A stretch of DNA of 64,000 nt from Rouxiella aceris (GTDB taxonomy: Bacteria; Pseudomonadota; Gammaproteobacteria; Enterobacterales; Enterobacteriaceae). The notes under the pieces are model-generated. The model was given only the letters and a program-made list of their open reading frames with translations, did not search any database and was not told the DNA's origin. Position numbers and translations under genes: made by a program. Each line of letters starts with the position of its first letter. Positions within the stretch are counted from its first letter, which is position 1. This document shows positions 1 through 11,135 of this stretch, in pieces. The stretch lies in NCBI RefSeq assembly GCF_012933545.1, contig NZ_JAADJU010000014.1, forward strand, positions 62,001-126,000, given 5' to 3'.

Positions 1-354
1 GGTGGTACCCGTACCGCGTCCATTTCCGGGGCCTGTGTGGCACTGGCTGATGCGTTAAATGCGCTGGTTGCGGCTAAAAAGCTGAAGACCAACCCAATGA
101 AAGGTCTGGTGGCGGCCGTGTCCGTCGGTATTGTCAAAGGCGAAGCGCTGTGTGACCTGGAGTATGTCGAGGACTCGGCAGCCGAAACCGATATGAACGT
201 GGTAATGATGGAAGACGGCCGGATGATCGAAGTGCAGGGTACCGCAGAAGGCGAGCCTTTCAGCCACGAAGAGTTGCTGAGCCTGCTGACCCTGGCTCGC
301 GGGGGGATCGAAACGATTTTCCAGGCGCAGAGAGCGGTCCTGGCAGCAGAATAA
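1..354 (+). CDS. rph: Ribonuclease PH, C-terminal part (5' cut by window)
   Basis: Phosphorolytic 3'-to-5' exoribonuclease that trims tRNA 3' ends. The frame is open from base 1, so the start lies outside the window; 117 codons remain. The segment begins in the conserved [18 protein letters not shown] stretch of the RNase PH core and ends with the usual [16 protein letters not shown] tail. The C-terminus looks intact, unlike the frameshifted rph of E. coli K-12. The stop codon lies only 6 bases before the hairpin that precedes pyrE. That is the arrangement in which rph translation acts as the leader for pyrE attenuation. High confidence. Confidence 0.96.
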   Translation, partial: GGTRTASISGACVALADALNALVAAKKLKTNPMKGLVAAVSVGIVKGEALCDLEYVEDSAAETDMNVVMMEDGRMIEVQGTAEGEPFSHEELLSLLTLARGGIETIFQAQRAVLAAE

Positions 355-360
355 TTTTTT

Positions 361-385
361 AAGGCGACCATGAGTCGCCTTTTTT
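361..385 (+). terminator. rph-pyrE attenuator (intrinsic terminator)
   Basis: AAGGCGAC (361-368) pairs with GTCGCCTT (374-381) around a 5-base loop, followed by a T run. A T-rich stretch (355-360) just upstream could pause RNA polymerase. The hairpin begins directly after the rph stop codon. In E. coli the same arrangement gives UTP-sensitive attenuation, in which ribosomes close behind polymerase block the hairpin when UTP is low. The position is seen; the mechanism is taken from the known homologous locus. Confidence 0.85.
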
Positions 386-448
386 ATGGTCACAACGTCT
401 GTATCCCTTTGGGTATAGTCATCAAATTTAAGACGAGGAGAAGCACCC

Positions 449-1090
449 ATGAAAGCCTATCAGCGCCAGTTTATTGAGTTTGCACTGAACAAGCAGGTTT
501 TGAAATTCGGCGAATTTACCCTGAAATCAGGCCGTATCAGCCCCTACTTTTTTAACGCAGGTCTGTTTAATACTGGGCGCGATCTGGCTTTGCTTGGTCG
601 CTTCTACGCCGAAGCGCTGATCGATTCCGGCATCGATTTTGATCTGGTGTTTGGCCCGGCGTATAAAGGTATTCCTATTGCGACCACCACCGTGGTGGCG
701 CTGGCTGAGCAGCATGAGCGCGACGTGCCTTACTGCTTTAACCGTAAGGAAGCCAAAGACCACGGCGAGGGCGGTACGCTGGTTGGCAGTCCGTTGCAGG
801 GGAAAGTGATGCTGGTGGATGATGTGATCACCGCCGGTACCGCGATCCGCGAATCGATGGAAATTATCAATGCCCACCAGGCAACGCTGGCTGGCGTACT
901 GATCTCTCTCGACCGCCAGGAGCGGGGACGTGCGGATATCTCGGCAATTCAGGAAGTAGAACGGGATTATCACTGCAAGGTGATTTCCATTATTACGCTG
1001 GCTGATTTGATTGATTATCTCGAAGAGAAAACCGAGATGGCCGATCATCTGGCGGCTGTACGTGCCTACCAACAGCAGTACGGGATTTAA
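449..1090 (+). CDS. pyrE: Orotate phosphoribosyltransferase
   Basis: Fifth step of de novo pyrimidine synthesis: orotate plus PRPP gives OMP and pyrophosphate, in the cytoplasm. The 213-residue length matches the enterobacterial enzyme. The PRPP-binding motif [13 protein letters not shown] is at residues 120-132, and the flexible catalytic loop EAKDHGEGG is near 101-109. A GAGGAG-like ribosome site precedes the ATG. The gene follows rph and the attenuator, so expression probably responds to the pyrimidine pool. It is convergent with slmA across a repeat nested in a terminator. Confidence 0.98.
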   Translation: MKAYQRQFIEFALNKQVLKFGEFTLKSGRISPYFFNAGLFNTGRDLALLGRFYAEALIDSGIDFDLVFGPAYKGIPIATTTVVALAEQHERDVPYCFNRKEAKDHGEGGTLVGSPLQGKVMLVDDVITAGTAIRESMEIINAHQATLAGVLISLDRQERGRADISAIQEVERDYHCKVISIITLADLIDYLEEKTEMADHLAAVRAYQQQYGI

Positions 1091-1111
1091 CTTTCTTCTG
1101 CTGATATAAGA

Positions 1112-1130
1112 AAAGGGCCAATGGCCCTTT
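1112..1130 (+). terminator. pyrE terminator hairpin, left copy
   Basis: AAAGGGCC/GGCCCTTT with loop AAT, just after pyrE. An identical hairpin in the same orientation occurs at 1262-1280, on the other side of the 131-bp repeat. The left copy has lost its downstream T run to the repeat. Confidence 0.75.
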
Positions 1131-1261
1131 CAGACTGCTGACAAAGCTCATTTTTAGGGAGAGTACACCGTTGGGGTCGTAGCGGGCTTGCCCGCCGGAG
1201 CGCCCCTAGGTGTGCTATGCCCGGGTATCTCGATCTTCAAAACCACTTTGTCATCAAACTC
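1131..1261 (-). repeat. 131-bp terminator-nested palindromic repeat, copy A
   Basis: Copy A of a three-member family, in the opposite orientation to copies B and C. The ends are imperfect inverted repeats (CAGACTGCTGACAAAG at the left, CTTTGTCATCAAACTC at the right). Inside, GTACACC/GGTGTGC and GCGGGC-TT-GCCCGC arms make one long hairpin. The central part of about 70 bp is nearly identical to B and C, while the outer arms differ. The element lies exactly between two copies of the pyrE/slmA bidirectional terminator stem. No coding capacity is seen. Confidence 0.9.
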
Positions 1262-1282
1262 AAAGGGCCAATGGCCCTTTTT
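1262..1282 (+). terminator. Bidirectional pyrE/slmA terminator, right copy
   Basis: A second copy of AAAGGGCC-AAT-GGCCCTTT, followed by T residues on the plus strand and ending 5 bases before the slmA stop on the minus strand. The shared stem can terminate both convergent genes. Confidence 0.8.
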
Positions 1283-1286
1283 GCAT

Positions 1287-1883
1287 TTACTGCAGTTGTG
1301 CGGCAATTAGCGGCCAGCGGGTATCGAAATCCTGCGTTGGTCGATACTTGAACTCGGAACGAACAAAGCGCGACAGCAGGCCTTCGCAAAGTGCCAGCAA
1401 CTGGCTGGCCAGCAGCGTTTCGTCGGTTTTGAATCCACTGCCTTCACGCATTTTCTTTTCGCGTAGCACCTGGCGAAGCTGTACTTCTATACGCTCAAAC
1501 AACTGGTTAATGCGGTCCTGCAAGCGTTCCTGTTCAAACATTAACGCATGCCCGGTCATAATGCGGGTCAACCCCGGATTACGTTCGGCAAAGCCCAGGA
1601 TCAGCAACAGTATAAGACGAAGCCGGTTAAACGTATCTTTTTCATCCTGCAGAATAAGGTTGATACGGGTGATCAAACTGTCTTCGATAAACTCGATCAG
1701 ACTGTCAAACATCCGCGTCTTGCTGGGAAAGTGACGGTAAAGTGCAGCTTCTGATACGCCGACATTGGCGGCAAGTTTTGCCGTAGTGATCCGCTGGCTG
1801 CCATCGCTGGACTCGAGCATTTGCGCTAGCGCCTGCAAAATCTCCTCGCGCCGGTTCCTTTTAGTAGTTTCTTTTTCTGCCAT
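1287..1883 (-). CDS. slmA: Nucleoid occlusion factor SlmA (TetR family)
   Basis: DNA-binding protein that blocks FtsZ ring assembly over unsegregated chromosome when bound to SlmA sites. It has 198 residues, as in enterobacteria. The N-terminal TetR-type helix-turn-helix spans about residues 33-52 ([20 protein letters not shown]). The all-helical C-terminal domain binds FtsZ and mediates dimerisation. It lies downstream of coaBC and dut on the same strand, separated from dut by 232 bases containing a strong hairpin, so it may also have its own promoter. Confidence 0.97.
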   Translation of the reverse strand: MAEKETTKRNRREEILQALAQMLESSDGSQRITTAKLAANVGVSEAALYRHFPSKTRMFDSLIEFIEDSLITRINLILQDEKDTFNRLRLILLLILGFAERNPGLTRIMTGHALMFEQERLQDRINQLFERIEVQLRQVLREKKMREGSGFKTDETLLASQLLALCEGLLSRFVRSEFKYRPTQDFDTRWPLIAAQLQ

Positions 1884-2068
1884 GCCTGAATAGACCCTTG
1901 CTAAAAACGGCTCAAAATATACGAAAACCGCACAATTGCCGCGGCGATCGGCAGATCGCGCAGCTTATAGACCCTTCATTCTTAGAGTGGTAACGGGCAA
2001 AGCGCCCGACCGCTAAAAGTGGTTGGAAATCAGTAATTTTTTATTGTATCGGTTTGATATAAACAAGG

Positions 2069-2113
2069 ATCTGTTCAATATCCTGCGGCCCTGCACCGCG
2101 ATGTTGAACAGAT
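2069..2113 (-). repeat. Large hairpin directly after dut
   Basis: ATCTGTTCAATATC (2069-2082) pairs with GATGTTGAACAGAT (2100-2113) with one mismatch. A nested GCGG/CCGC stem lies inside. The hairpin starts 3 bases after the dut stop on the minus strand. It lacks a clear T run on the exit side, so it may stabilise a dut mRNA 3' end or be a REP-like palindrome rather than a classic terminator. Confidence 0.6.
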
Positions 2114-2115
2114 TC

Positions 2116-2574
2116 TTACTGGCGTCCAGAATGGCCAAAGCCACCTTCGCCGCGTTCGCTGCTGGTAAAATCTTCAACCAGATTGAATTCGGCCTGCACG
2201 ACAGGAACAAACACCATCTGCGCAATACGTTCGCCCGGCTCAATGGTAAAGCTGGTTTGCCCACGGTTCCATACCGATACCATCAACTGCCCCTGATAAT
2301 CCGAGTCGATAAGTCCTACCAGATTACCCAATACGATACCGTGCTTATGACCCAAACCGGAACGCGGCAGGATCACCGCAGCCAGATTGGTATCGGCAAT
2401 ATGAATCGCCAGACCGGTAGGCAACAGGGTGGTTTCACCCGGGTGCAGCTCCACGGCGGTATCCAAAATTGCCCGCAGATCCAGGCCCGCAGAGCCAGGG
2501 GTGGCGTAAGCCGGTAAAGGGAATTCTTTACCGATGCGCGGATCAAGGATCTTAATGTCTATTTTTTTCATCAT
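2116..2574 (-). CDS. dut: dUTP diphosphatase
   Basis: Trimeric dUTPase: dUTP to dUMP plus pyrophosphate, which keeps uracil out of DNA and feeds dTMP synthesis. It has 152 residues from the first of two adjacent ATGs ([10 protein letters not shown]). A longer open frame upstream lies inside coaBC and does not resemble dUTPase. Conserved motifs include [27 protein letters not shown] and the C-terminal glycine-rich [11 protein letters not shown] that closes over the substrate. The start overlaps the end of coaBC by 23 bases, which suggests translational coupling in a coaBC-dut unit. Confidence 0.97.
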   Translation of the reverse strand: MMKKIDIKILDPRIGKEFPLPAYATPGSAGLDLRAILDTAVELHPGETTLLPTGLAIHIADTNLAAVILPRSGLGHKHGIVLGNLVGLIDSDYQGQLMVSVWNRGQTSFTIEPGERIAQMVFVPVVQAEFNLVEDFTSSERGEGGFGHSGRQ

Positions 2575-3766
2575 AACGGCTGACAATCTCGTCGAATAAA
2601 GCCTGGCCAAGCTGCTGTTTATCGCTAAGCGGTAAACGCAGATCGCCATTTTGCCAAAAAAGATGCAGGGCATTGGTATCGCTGTTAAAACCATGCCCGG
2701 CAAGTGATACATCATTCGCGCAAATCAGGTCAAGATTCTTCCTGATGCGTTTTTGTTGGGCGTATTCTTCCACATTCTGGGTTTCGGCAGCAAACCCAAC
2801 CACATAAGGCCGCTGATGTTGCATGGCGGCTACCCCGGCGACAATATCAGGGTTTTTAACCATTTTCAGCGTGATTTCATCACCCTGTTTTTTGATTTTT
2901 TCGTCAGCAATAGCCAGGGCGCGATAATCCGCCACTGCGGCGCAGGCGATAAAAATATGCTGGGAAGCCACGCTCTGATTGACGGCCGCCTGCATTTCCA
3001 ATGCGGTGGTCACGTCTATACGCGTCACATTGGGTGGTGTCGGCAGGGTAACCGGACCGCTAATTAGCGTGACCTGTGCGCCGCGTTTCGCCGCGGCCTG
3101 GGCGATAGAAAAGCCCATCTTGCCAGAACTGTGGTTGCTGATATAACGCACCGGATCCAAGGCTTCGCGGGTCGGGCCAGCGGTGACCATAATCTTCAGA
3201 TGTTGCAGATCTTGCTGCGGGGAGAAATGCTCAACCGCCATGGCAACGATAACCAGCGGGTCGAGCATACGACCCGGGCCGACGTCGCCGCAGGCCTGGC
3301 TACCTTCATCTGGCCCCCAGATCAGTGTGCCGCGGGCAGATAATTGCTGCAGGTTTTGTTGGGTAATGGTTGCCCGATACATCTGCTGGTTCATGGCCGG
3401 CAGCACCGCGACGGGGGCGGCGGTGGCCAGGCAGACGGTGGTCAGCAGATCGTTGGCCATACCGGCATTCATCCGCGCCAGCAGATCTGCCGTTGCCGGG
3501 GCAATAATCACCAGATCGGCCCATTTGCCCAGTTCGATATGCCCCATGGCCGCTTCGGCAGCAGGATCGAGTAGCGAGTCAGAGACCGGATAACCCGAAA
3601 CGGCCTGCAAACTGAGCGGGGTAATAAAAGCTTTGGCCGCTTCTGTCATCACTACCCGTACTTCTGCTCCGCGATCGCGTAAACGCCGTACCAGCTCCGG
3701 TGCTTTGTAGGCGGCGATACCGCCGCTGACGCCAAGCACAATATGTTTGCCGGAAAGTCCCGTCAT
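2552..3766 (-). CDS. coaBC: Bifunctional phosphopantothenoylcysteine decarboxylase/synthetase
   Basis: Two consecutive steps of coenzyme A synthesis in one protein. The N-terminal CoaC flavoprotein half carries [18 protein letters not shown], the [10 protein letters not shown] region with the catalytic His, PAMNQQMY and the active Cys in [13 protein letters not shown]. The C-terminal CoaB half carries [24 protein letters not shown] and ACAAVADY and ends DEKNRH. The start is chosen at the second of two adjacent ATGs ([11 protein letters not shown], 404 residues) because it lies at a usual distance from a CGGA ribosome site and matches the family N-terminus; the frame remains open further upstream. 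Divergent from radC. Confidence 0.96.
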   Translation of the reverse strand: MTGLSGKHIVLGVSGGIAAYKAPELVRRLRDRGAEVRVVMTEAAKAFITPLSLQAVSGYPVSDSLLDPAAEAAMGHIELGKWADLVIIAPATADLLARMNAGMANDLLTTVCLATAAPVAVLPAMNQQMYRATITQQNLQQLSARGTLIWGPDEGSQACGDVGPGRMLDPLVIVAMAVEHFSPQQDLQHLKIMVTAGPTREALDPVRYISNHSSGKMGFSIAQAAAKRGAQVTLISGPVTLPTPPNVTRIDVTTALEMQAAVNQSVASQHIFIACAAVADYRALAIADEKIKKQGDEITLKMVKNPDIVAGVAAMQHQRPYVVGFAAETQNVEEYAQQKRIRKNLDLICANDVSLAGHGFNSDTNALHLFWQNGDLRLPLSDKQQLGQALFDEIVSRYDEKNRH

Positions 3767-3866
3767 CATGATTGTCCGATTGAAAGTCCAAAGAGGCGAT
3801 ATTTTAGCATAATGCGCATTCATGACAGCTATACGCTTTCGTTATTAAGGAGAGCTCCGGCGGTTT

Positions 3867-3882
3867 TGCGAGATATCTCGCA
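3867..3882. promoter_or_regulatory. Perfect 16-bp palindrome in coaBC/radC divergent region
   Basis: TGCGAGATATCTCGCA is its own reverse complement. It lies between the divergent coaBC and radC starts, about 100 bases from coaBC and 70 from radC, a typical operator position. I do not recognise the binding protein. Confidence 0.4.
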
Positions 3883-3950
3883 GGGTAAATTTTCATAAAA
3901 CCATTGGCTATCCGGCTATGAGACAATCCTGACTCACAAGGAGTGGGGGG

Positions 3951-4631
3951 ATGAAAAATCATAAAATCTTCTGGCAATCTGGCGCAGGTCCCAGAGAAAA
4001 ACTGATCACCTTTGGTGCAGAAACATTATCGGACTGTGAGTTGCTGGCAATCTTTTTACATACCGGCGTGCGCGGCATGAACGTATTGGAGTTGGCCGAG
4101 CGTCTGATCATGCATTTTGGCTCGATTTATGAAATTCTGGCCGCCGATTATTCGACGCTGGCCAGCTTTCATGGCATGGGTGCTGCCAAATTTGCCCAGC
4201 TTTCGGCGGTGACCGAACTTTCTCAGCGGCGCTATGCCTGTCAGCTTGCGCGGGAAAATGCCCTGCTTAACCCGCTGGTCACCCGCCAATATTTGCAGAA
4301 TTTACTGTCTCATCGTGAAAGAGAGGTGTTTTTAGTACTTTTTCTCGACAATCAACACCGTGTTATTCGCCATGAGGAGATGTTTGCTGGTACCATTAGC
4401 CGCGTCGAAATTCATCCTCGCGAAATTGTACGTGAAGCGATGAAGGTTAATGCGGCGGCGCTGATTCTGGCGCATAATCACCCGTCCGGCAAAGCGGAAC
4501 CCAGTTTTGCGGACAGAAGGGTAACCGAACAGATAATAAAAGCGTGCCAACTGCTCGATATTCGCGTGCTTGATCATTTTGTGATTGGGGGCGGTGAAAC
4601 GGTATCTTTTGCCGAGCGCGGTTGGATTTAG
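3951..4631 (+). CDS. radC: RadC family protein (UPF0758, JAMM domain)
   Basis: 226 residues. An N-terminal helix-hairpin-helix region around 60-90 (SFHGMGAAK) is followed by a JAB1/MPN metalloprotease-like domain. Its motif HNHPSG is at 175-180 with Asp188 downstream, matching the JAMM metal ligands. E. coli RadC was once linked to DNA repair, but its biochemical role is not settled. The gene is followed by rpmB-rpmG after a 266-base gap containing a strong promoter. Family assignment is firm; function is unknown. Confidence 0.93.
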   Translation: MKNHKIFWQSGAGPREKLITFGAETLSDCELLAIFLHTGVRGMNVLELAERLIMHFGSIYEILAADYSTLASFHGMGAAKFAQLSAVTELSQRRYACQLARENALLNPLVTRQYLQNLLSHREREVFLVLFLDNQHRVIRHEEMFAGTISRVEIHPREIVREAMKVNAAALILAHNHPSGKAEPSFADRRVTEQIIKACQLLDIRVLDHFVIGGGETVSFAERGWI

Positions 4632-4674
4632 ACTTCTTTTTGAAGATCCTTTGGGATCTTTAGCTGTTCGGGAC

Positions 4675-4703
4675 TTGAGCACTTACGCTCTAGAGCGTAT
4701 ACT
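4675..4703 (+). promoter_or_regulatory. Strong sigma70-like promoter of rpmB-rpmG
   Basis: TTGAGC (4675-4680) and TATACT (4698-4703) with an exact 17-base spacer, after radC and about 190 bases before rpmB. Near-consensus spacing and boxes suit a ribosomal protein operon. The transcript would contain the folded leader at 4737-4829. Confidence 0.7.
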
Positions 4704-4736
4704 ACGCCACCTTTGAGAATCTTGGGTTTGGCGTTA

Positions 4737-4829
4737 AGAGCCTATCTCAGCAGGTTTCATACCTGATGATTTGGTTTTTACCCGACGACAGTGAGTCGGT
4801 TCTCAGTGGAGTTTGCTGAGATGGGCTCT
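4737..4829 (+). promoter_or_regulatory. Structured leader of rpmB
   Basis: A 16-base-pair outer stem pairs AGAGCCTATCTCAGCA (4737-4752) with TGCTGAGATGGGCTCT (4814-4829); the only non-Watson-Crick pair is a U-G. Two smaller hairpins are nested inside (CAGGT..ACCTG and CCGAC..GTCGG), giving a three-way-junction shape. It lies in the probable 5' UTR of the L28-L33 operon. It could be a binding site for autoregulation by a ribosomal protein or an inserted palindromic repeat; the sequence alone does not decide. Confidence 0.55.
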
Positions 4830-4879
4830 CAAAGCCTGACGAGGCGGCCATACCCTATACGAAGCTCGAGCTGATTTGA

Positions 4880-5134
<255 letters not shown>

Positions 5135-5147
5135 GGAAAGGAACTGA

Positions 5148-5318
<171 letters not shown>

Positions 5319-5334
5319 TTTTAGTGGATTATCT

Positions 5335-5362
5335 AAAAACCCGGCCTTGGCCGGGTTTTTTT
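5335..5362 (+). terminator. rpmBG intrinsic terminator
   Basis: AAAAACCCGGCC (5335-5346), TT loop, GGCCGGGTTTTT (5349-5360) and further T residues. A perfect stem directly after rpmG. Confidence 0.92.
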
Positions 5363-5414
5363 ATGCCCGTAGAATGGCATGACTATGGTTGAAACATTGG
5401 ATGCGGGAGAGGCT

Positions 5415-7484
<2,070 letters not shown>

Positions 7485-7485
<1 letters not shown>

Positions 7486-8762
7486 CAGTGACTCCGAATA
7501 GGAAGATAAGGCTCCATCAGTTGCAGCAGACGCTGTAATGCCCCCTGATTTTGGCGCAGTACCTCAACCGCATGGCGACCATAGTATAAACGATAGTCTT
7601 CATCGGTCAGCAGCGTGGAGATTTCTTTCACCAACGAGGCGCTGTCGCTGACGGTAATCAAGCCGTCGGCCTGAGCCAGCTTGGCGCAGATATCTTTAAA
7701 GTTAAAGGTATGTGGACCCATCAGCACCGGAATGGCGTGGGCGGCGGCTTCAAGCGGATTGTGGCCGCCGCGCTCAACCAGGCTGCCGCCAACAAAGGCG
7801 AGATCGGCAATGCCATAGAGCAGCATCAGTTCGCCCATGGTATCGCCAATCACCACCTGAGTTTGCGCGGTAGGTACTTCCCCGCTGCTGCGCTGAATAA
7901 AGGTCAAACCGGCTTTTTGCGTCAAGTCACAGGCCACCGGGAAACGCTCCGGATGGCGCGGCACTAAAATCAGCAGCAGGGTAGGAAAGGTTTTCAGCAG
8001 CTCGCGGTGGGCGGCGAGCAACATGGCCTCTTCGCCTTCGTGGGTGCTGGTGGCGATCCACACTTTGCGGCGCGAGGCCCACTGGCTACGCAGGGTCAGT
8101 GCGCGCGCTGCCAGTTCGGGAGTAACCGAGATATCAAATTTCAGGCTGCCGGTTACCGCCAGATGCGATCGTTTCAGGCCAAGGCCAATAAAACGTTCGC
8201 CGTCTTCGGCATTTTGCGCGGCAATCAGGGTGATTTTTTTCATCACCCCCTGAATAAACTTGCCCAGCTTGCCATAGCCTTTGGCCGAGCGTGCGGAAAG
8301 ACGCGCATTGGCGATCACCAAAGGGATCTCACGCTTATGCAGGGCGGTGATTAGATTGGGCCACAGTTCGGTTTCCATAATGATCACCAGCTTGGGGCGA
8401 ACTTCATTAAGGAAGCGATTGATTGAGCCAGGCAGATCGTAAGGCAGGTAGACGTGATTCACATCTTTGCCAAAGGCGGATACCGCGCGTTCCGAGCCGG
8501 TAGGCGTCATGGTGGTGACGGTGATAGGCAGCGAAGGATAGCGGTGGCGCAGCGCGCGCACCAGCGGCACGGCGGCCAGCGTTTCGCCAACGGAAACCGA
8601 ATGCAACATAATGCCGTCCGCCACCACTTTACCTCGACAAAATCCATAGCGCTCCGCCCATCTTTTACGATAAAGCGGGGCTTTGCGACCACGCATCCAG
8701 AGACGGACCCAGATCAGTGGCTGGATGAGGTAAAGAAGAACGGTATACAGCGTTTGTAACAT
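7485..8762 (-). CDS. waaA: 3-deoxy-D-manno-octulosonic acid transferase
   Basis: Essential bifunctional Kdo transferase that adds two Kdo residues to lipid IVA at the inner membrane. It has 425 residues. An N-terminal membrane anchor ([19 protein letters not shown]) is followed by a GT-B fold with HSVSVGE at about 55-61 (containing the catalytic Glu), [19 protein letters not shown] and the C-terminal [12 protein letters not shown] nucleotide-sugar site. A 157-base gap with a hairpin separates it from wabH upstream. Confidence 0.97.
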
Positions 8763-8850
8763 AATTTCCGTAAAATCTGATGGTAAAGGCCGAATTCTAA
8801 GTTTTAACCGAGGCTAAAGCTATCATTTATTCGTCGTTGCCGTGGAGCTA

Positions 8851-8888
8851 CCAGGAATCAACAGGATAGCGATCCTGTTTCTCCCTGG
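8851..8888. repeat. Palindromic hairpin in wabH-waaA gap
   Basis: AACAGGAT (8860-8867) and ATCCTGTT (8872-8879) around AGCG, flanked by a second pair CCAGG (8851-8855)/CCTGG (8884-8888). It sits in the only sizeable gap of the waaQ-to-coaD run. No T run follows on the minus strand. It may separate the expression of waaA-waaE-coaD from the upstream core genes. Confidence 0.5.
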
Positions 8889-8919
8889 TGCTGTTCGCCG
8901 CAGACGACTTGGTTTGTCG

Positions 8920-10008
8920 CTAGGGGTTTTTTATCAGACTGCTATATTGCTGGCAAATCGCCAACAGGTCAAAACGCGCCAGGCGTGTGCGGTCGATAAG
9001 CGGGGGATTTTCGTAGATATCACGGATCCTGTCGGCCAGCGCCGGGGCGTTGAGGTCTGCCAGGCCGCGCGCCAATTCACCGGTGAGAATTTCTGCCGGT
9101 CCTCCCGGACAGCGGGTGCTGACTACTGGCGTATTGAGCAGTAGCGCCTCAACCAGCACATTGCCAAAGCCTTCGCTGTCGGAGCTTAAAATCAACTGGG
9201 CTGCGTGGCGAATATAAGGATAAGGGTTGGCCTGAAAACCTTTAAAAATCACGCGTTCGGCCACACCTAATTGGCTGGCCAGCGCCTTGAGTTTCTCTGT
9301 TTGTGCTGGCGTTCCCTGTCCGACCAGCAGCAACGGCGCGCTGACGCCACTTTGCGCGTAGGCCTCAATCAGCCGGTCATGGCGCTTGCCTTCATGAAAA
9401 CGCCCGACGTGGATCAGGTAATCCATCCCGGCCATCTCACAGGGTTGCTCTGCCGCTTGCTCAATGGCCTCGATATCAAAAGGATTATAAATCACCCGCA
9501 GCTGCGAGGGCGTCAGGTTGAACTGCTGCTCGATATCATCGGCGACCGCCTGCGACACCGCCACCAGATTACGTTGCTGATAGACCGCTCTGATTTTTCG
9601 CTGTTTTAGCCAGCGGTCAAAACCGCGCCGATGGCCAAGATAAGAGCGTGAAAACATACCATGCAGACAGAACCACACTTTTTCCGTGGCTAGCACCCGG
9701 CTCTTGGCCACAATGCGATCGGTCTTATGCAGATTGGATAATACCAAATCAAAGCTACCGGCAGCCTGTAGCGCTTTATCAAGCTGCGCGGCGCGGCGGG
9801 ACAGCTCGGTCAGTTTGCGCCAGGGTGTGCGACAGTGGTCGGCGATTAATTGATAATCCAGACCGGCAGGCAACGGATAGTGGCAGACGTCACGCAGTGA
9901 AAACAGTGTGACCTGCTGGCCTTGACGCAGCAGGCCTTCGGCAAGGGTCAGCACCACTTTTTCAGCACCGCCGCCCGGCAGGCCATCAATAATAAACAGA
10001 ATGCGCAT
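8920..10008 (-). CDS. wabH: LPS core glycosyltransferase WabH (GT4)
   Basis: 362-residue GT-B fold transferase. The N-terminus MRILFIIDGLPGGGAEKVVL is a GT4 acceptor fold. The C-terminal donor domain contains HVGRFHEGKRHDRLIEAYAQ and the E-x7-E motif SEGFGNVLVEALLL. Sequence and position match Klebsiella and Serratia WabH, which transfers GlcNAc onto the WabG-added galacturonic acid. It overlaps the wabG stop by one base. Family firm; exact sugar inferred from the homologous locus. Confidence 0.88.
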   Translation of the reverse strand: MRILFIIDGLPGGGAEKVVLTLAEGLLRQGQQVTLFSLRDVCHYPLPAGLDYQLIADHCRTPWRKLTELSRRAAQLDKALQAAGSFDLVLSNLHKTDRIVAKSRVLATEKVWFCLHGMFSRSYLGHRRGFDRWLKQRKIRAVYQQRNLVAVSQAVADDIEQQFNLTPSQLRVIYNPFDIEAIEQAAEQPCEMAGMDYLIHVGRFHEGKRHDRLIEAYAQSGVSAPLLLVGQGTPAQTEKLKALASQLGVAERVIFKGFQANPYPYIRHAAQLILSSDSEGFGNVLVEALLLNTPVVSTRCPGGPAEILTGELARGLADLNAPALADRIRDIYENPPLIDRTRLARFDLLAICQQYSSLIKNP

Positions 10009-11135
10009 CAGCCAAGCAACTCCTGATACAGAGAGATTAGTTGCGAAGAAAGGCGCTGTGGCGTGCTGTCGAGCACTCTTTCTCGCGCTTTTTCGCCTTG
10101 CAGCGATCCTAACGCCTGGTGTGGCAGAGCCATCACCGCCTGCTGTAACGCCGCTATATCCAGGGCATCACACACGTAGCCATTGACGCCTTGAGTAATA
10201 AATTCGGCACCGCCGCAGGTTGGCGTGGTGATCACCGGCAGTCCACAGGCCATGGCTTCTAAAATGACGTTGGGAAAAGGGTCGTACAGCGTTGGCAGCA
10301 GCAGTGCATCGGCCATTTGATAAAAGGCCAGCGTCTGGTTTTGCATACCGAAGAAATGCACCCGCTGGCTACAACCCAAGGTGGCACAAAGCGCGCGATA
10401 GCGTTTCTCGTCTTTATCTTTACCCACCACCAGCAGATGGCGATCGGTATTGGCCACCGCTTTTATTGCTGCCGCCAGCCCCTTGCGCTCAAAACCGGAA
10501 CCGACATAGATCAGGCAACTGGCCGCCACCGGGATGCCATATTGCAGACGCAGCGCATGGCGTTCGGCTTCGCCTGGGGGTAAAAAACGCTGGCTGTCGA
10601 TGGCGTTGTAAATCACGTGGATCTTGGCGGCGGGTACGGCAAATTCGCGGATAATTTCCTGTTTCACCATCTCGGCATTGCAAATCACCGCTTTCAGCTC
10701 GGGAGCAGCATACATTTGCTGTTCCGCCTGCATCACATAACGGTGATAACGGTCGGCAAACAGCTGTTTGCCTTTCCAGCCGGGTAATACTCTCGCCCGC
10801 TGTTCCAGCCAGCGGCGATGGACGCCATCCCCGGCACGATACAGATCGCAACCCGGAATACGTTCATGGCTCTGCACCAAATCGAAGGCTTCTTGCTGCC
10901 ACAGACGGCGGGCGGCATTGGCGAAGCCGCGTTCGCGGCTGATGCGGCCCCATTTCCAGGGATCGCACAGGTGGACTTTCCAGCCGGGTTTAATCTCGCC
11001 CTGCCACTGGCGGGTGATCACATTTAGCTCAAGATCCTGACTGTCGAGGGCTTCCAGGGCGCGGGAGACAAATCTTTCTGCCCCGCCATCGGGACGATAC
11101 TTTTGGCGAACCAGCGCCAGTCTGAAATGCTTCAT
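10008..11135 (-). CDS. wabG: LPS core galacturonosyltransferase WabG (GT4)
   Basis: 375 residues. The N-terminal KHFRLALVRQKYRPDGGAER and the stretch SHERIPGCDLYRAGDGVHR are close to Klebsiella WabG as I recall it. The C-terminal GT4 donor site includes GSGFERKGLAAAIKA and TLYDPFPNVILEAMACGLPV. WabG adds galacturonic acid to heptose II, the first outer-core sugar, whose negative charge supports outer membrane integrity in Klebsiella. It lies between waaQ (4-base overlap) and wabH (1-base overlap). Confidence 0.9.
   Translation of the reverse strand: MKHFRLALVRQKYRPDGGAERFVSRALEALDSQDLELNVITRQWQGEIKPGWKVHLCDPWKWGRISRERGFANAARRLWQQEAFDLVQSHERIPGCDLYRAGDGVHRRWLEQRARVLPGWKGKQLFADRYHRYVMQAEQQMYAAPELKAVICNAEMVKQEIIREFAVPAAKIHVIYNAIDSQRFLPPGEAERHALRLQYGIPVAASCLIYVGSGFERKGLAAAIKAVANTDRHLLVVGKDKDEKRYRALCATLGCSQRVHFFGMQNQTLAFYQMADALLLPTLYDPFPNVILEAMACGLPVITTPTCGGAEFITQGVNGYVCDALDIAALQQAVMALPHQALGSLQGEKARERVLDSTPQRLSSQLISLYQELLG

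Noticed and set aside
1131-1261. 131-bp repeat as a standard ERIC or REP element
   Set aside because: Length, end sequences and the terminator flanks do not fit ERIC (about 127 bp, different ends) or REP/BIME units.
1210-1734. Open reading frames on the plus strand over slmA and across repeat copy A
   Set aside because: They run antisense to slmA, have no ribosome site or recognisable domain, and are explained by codon bias of the real gene.
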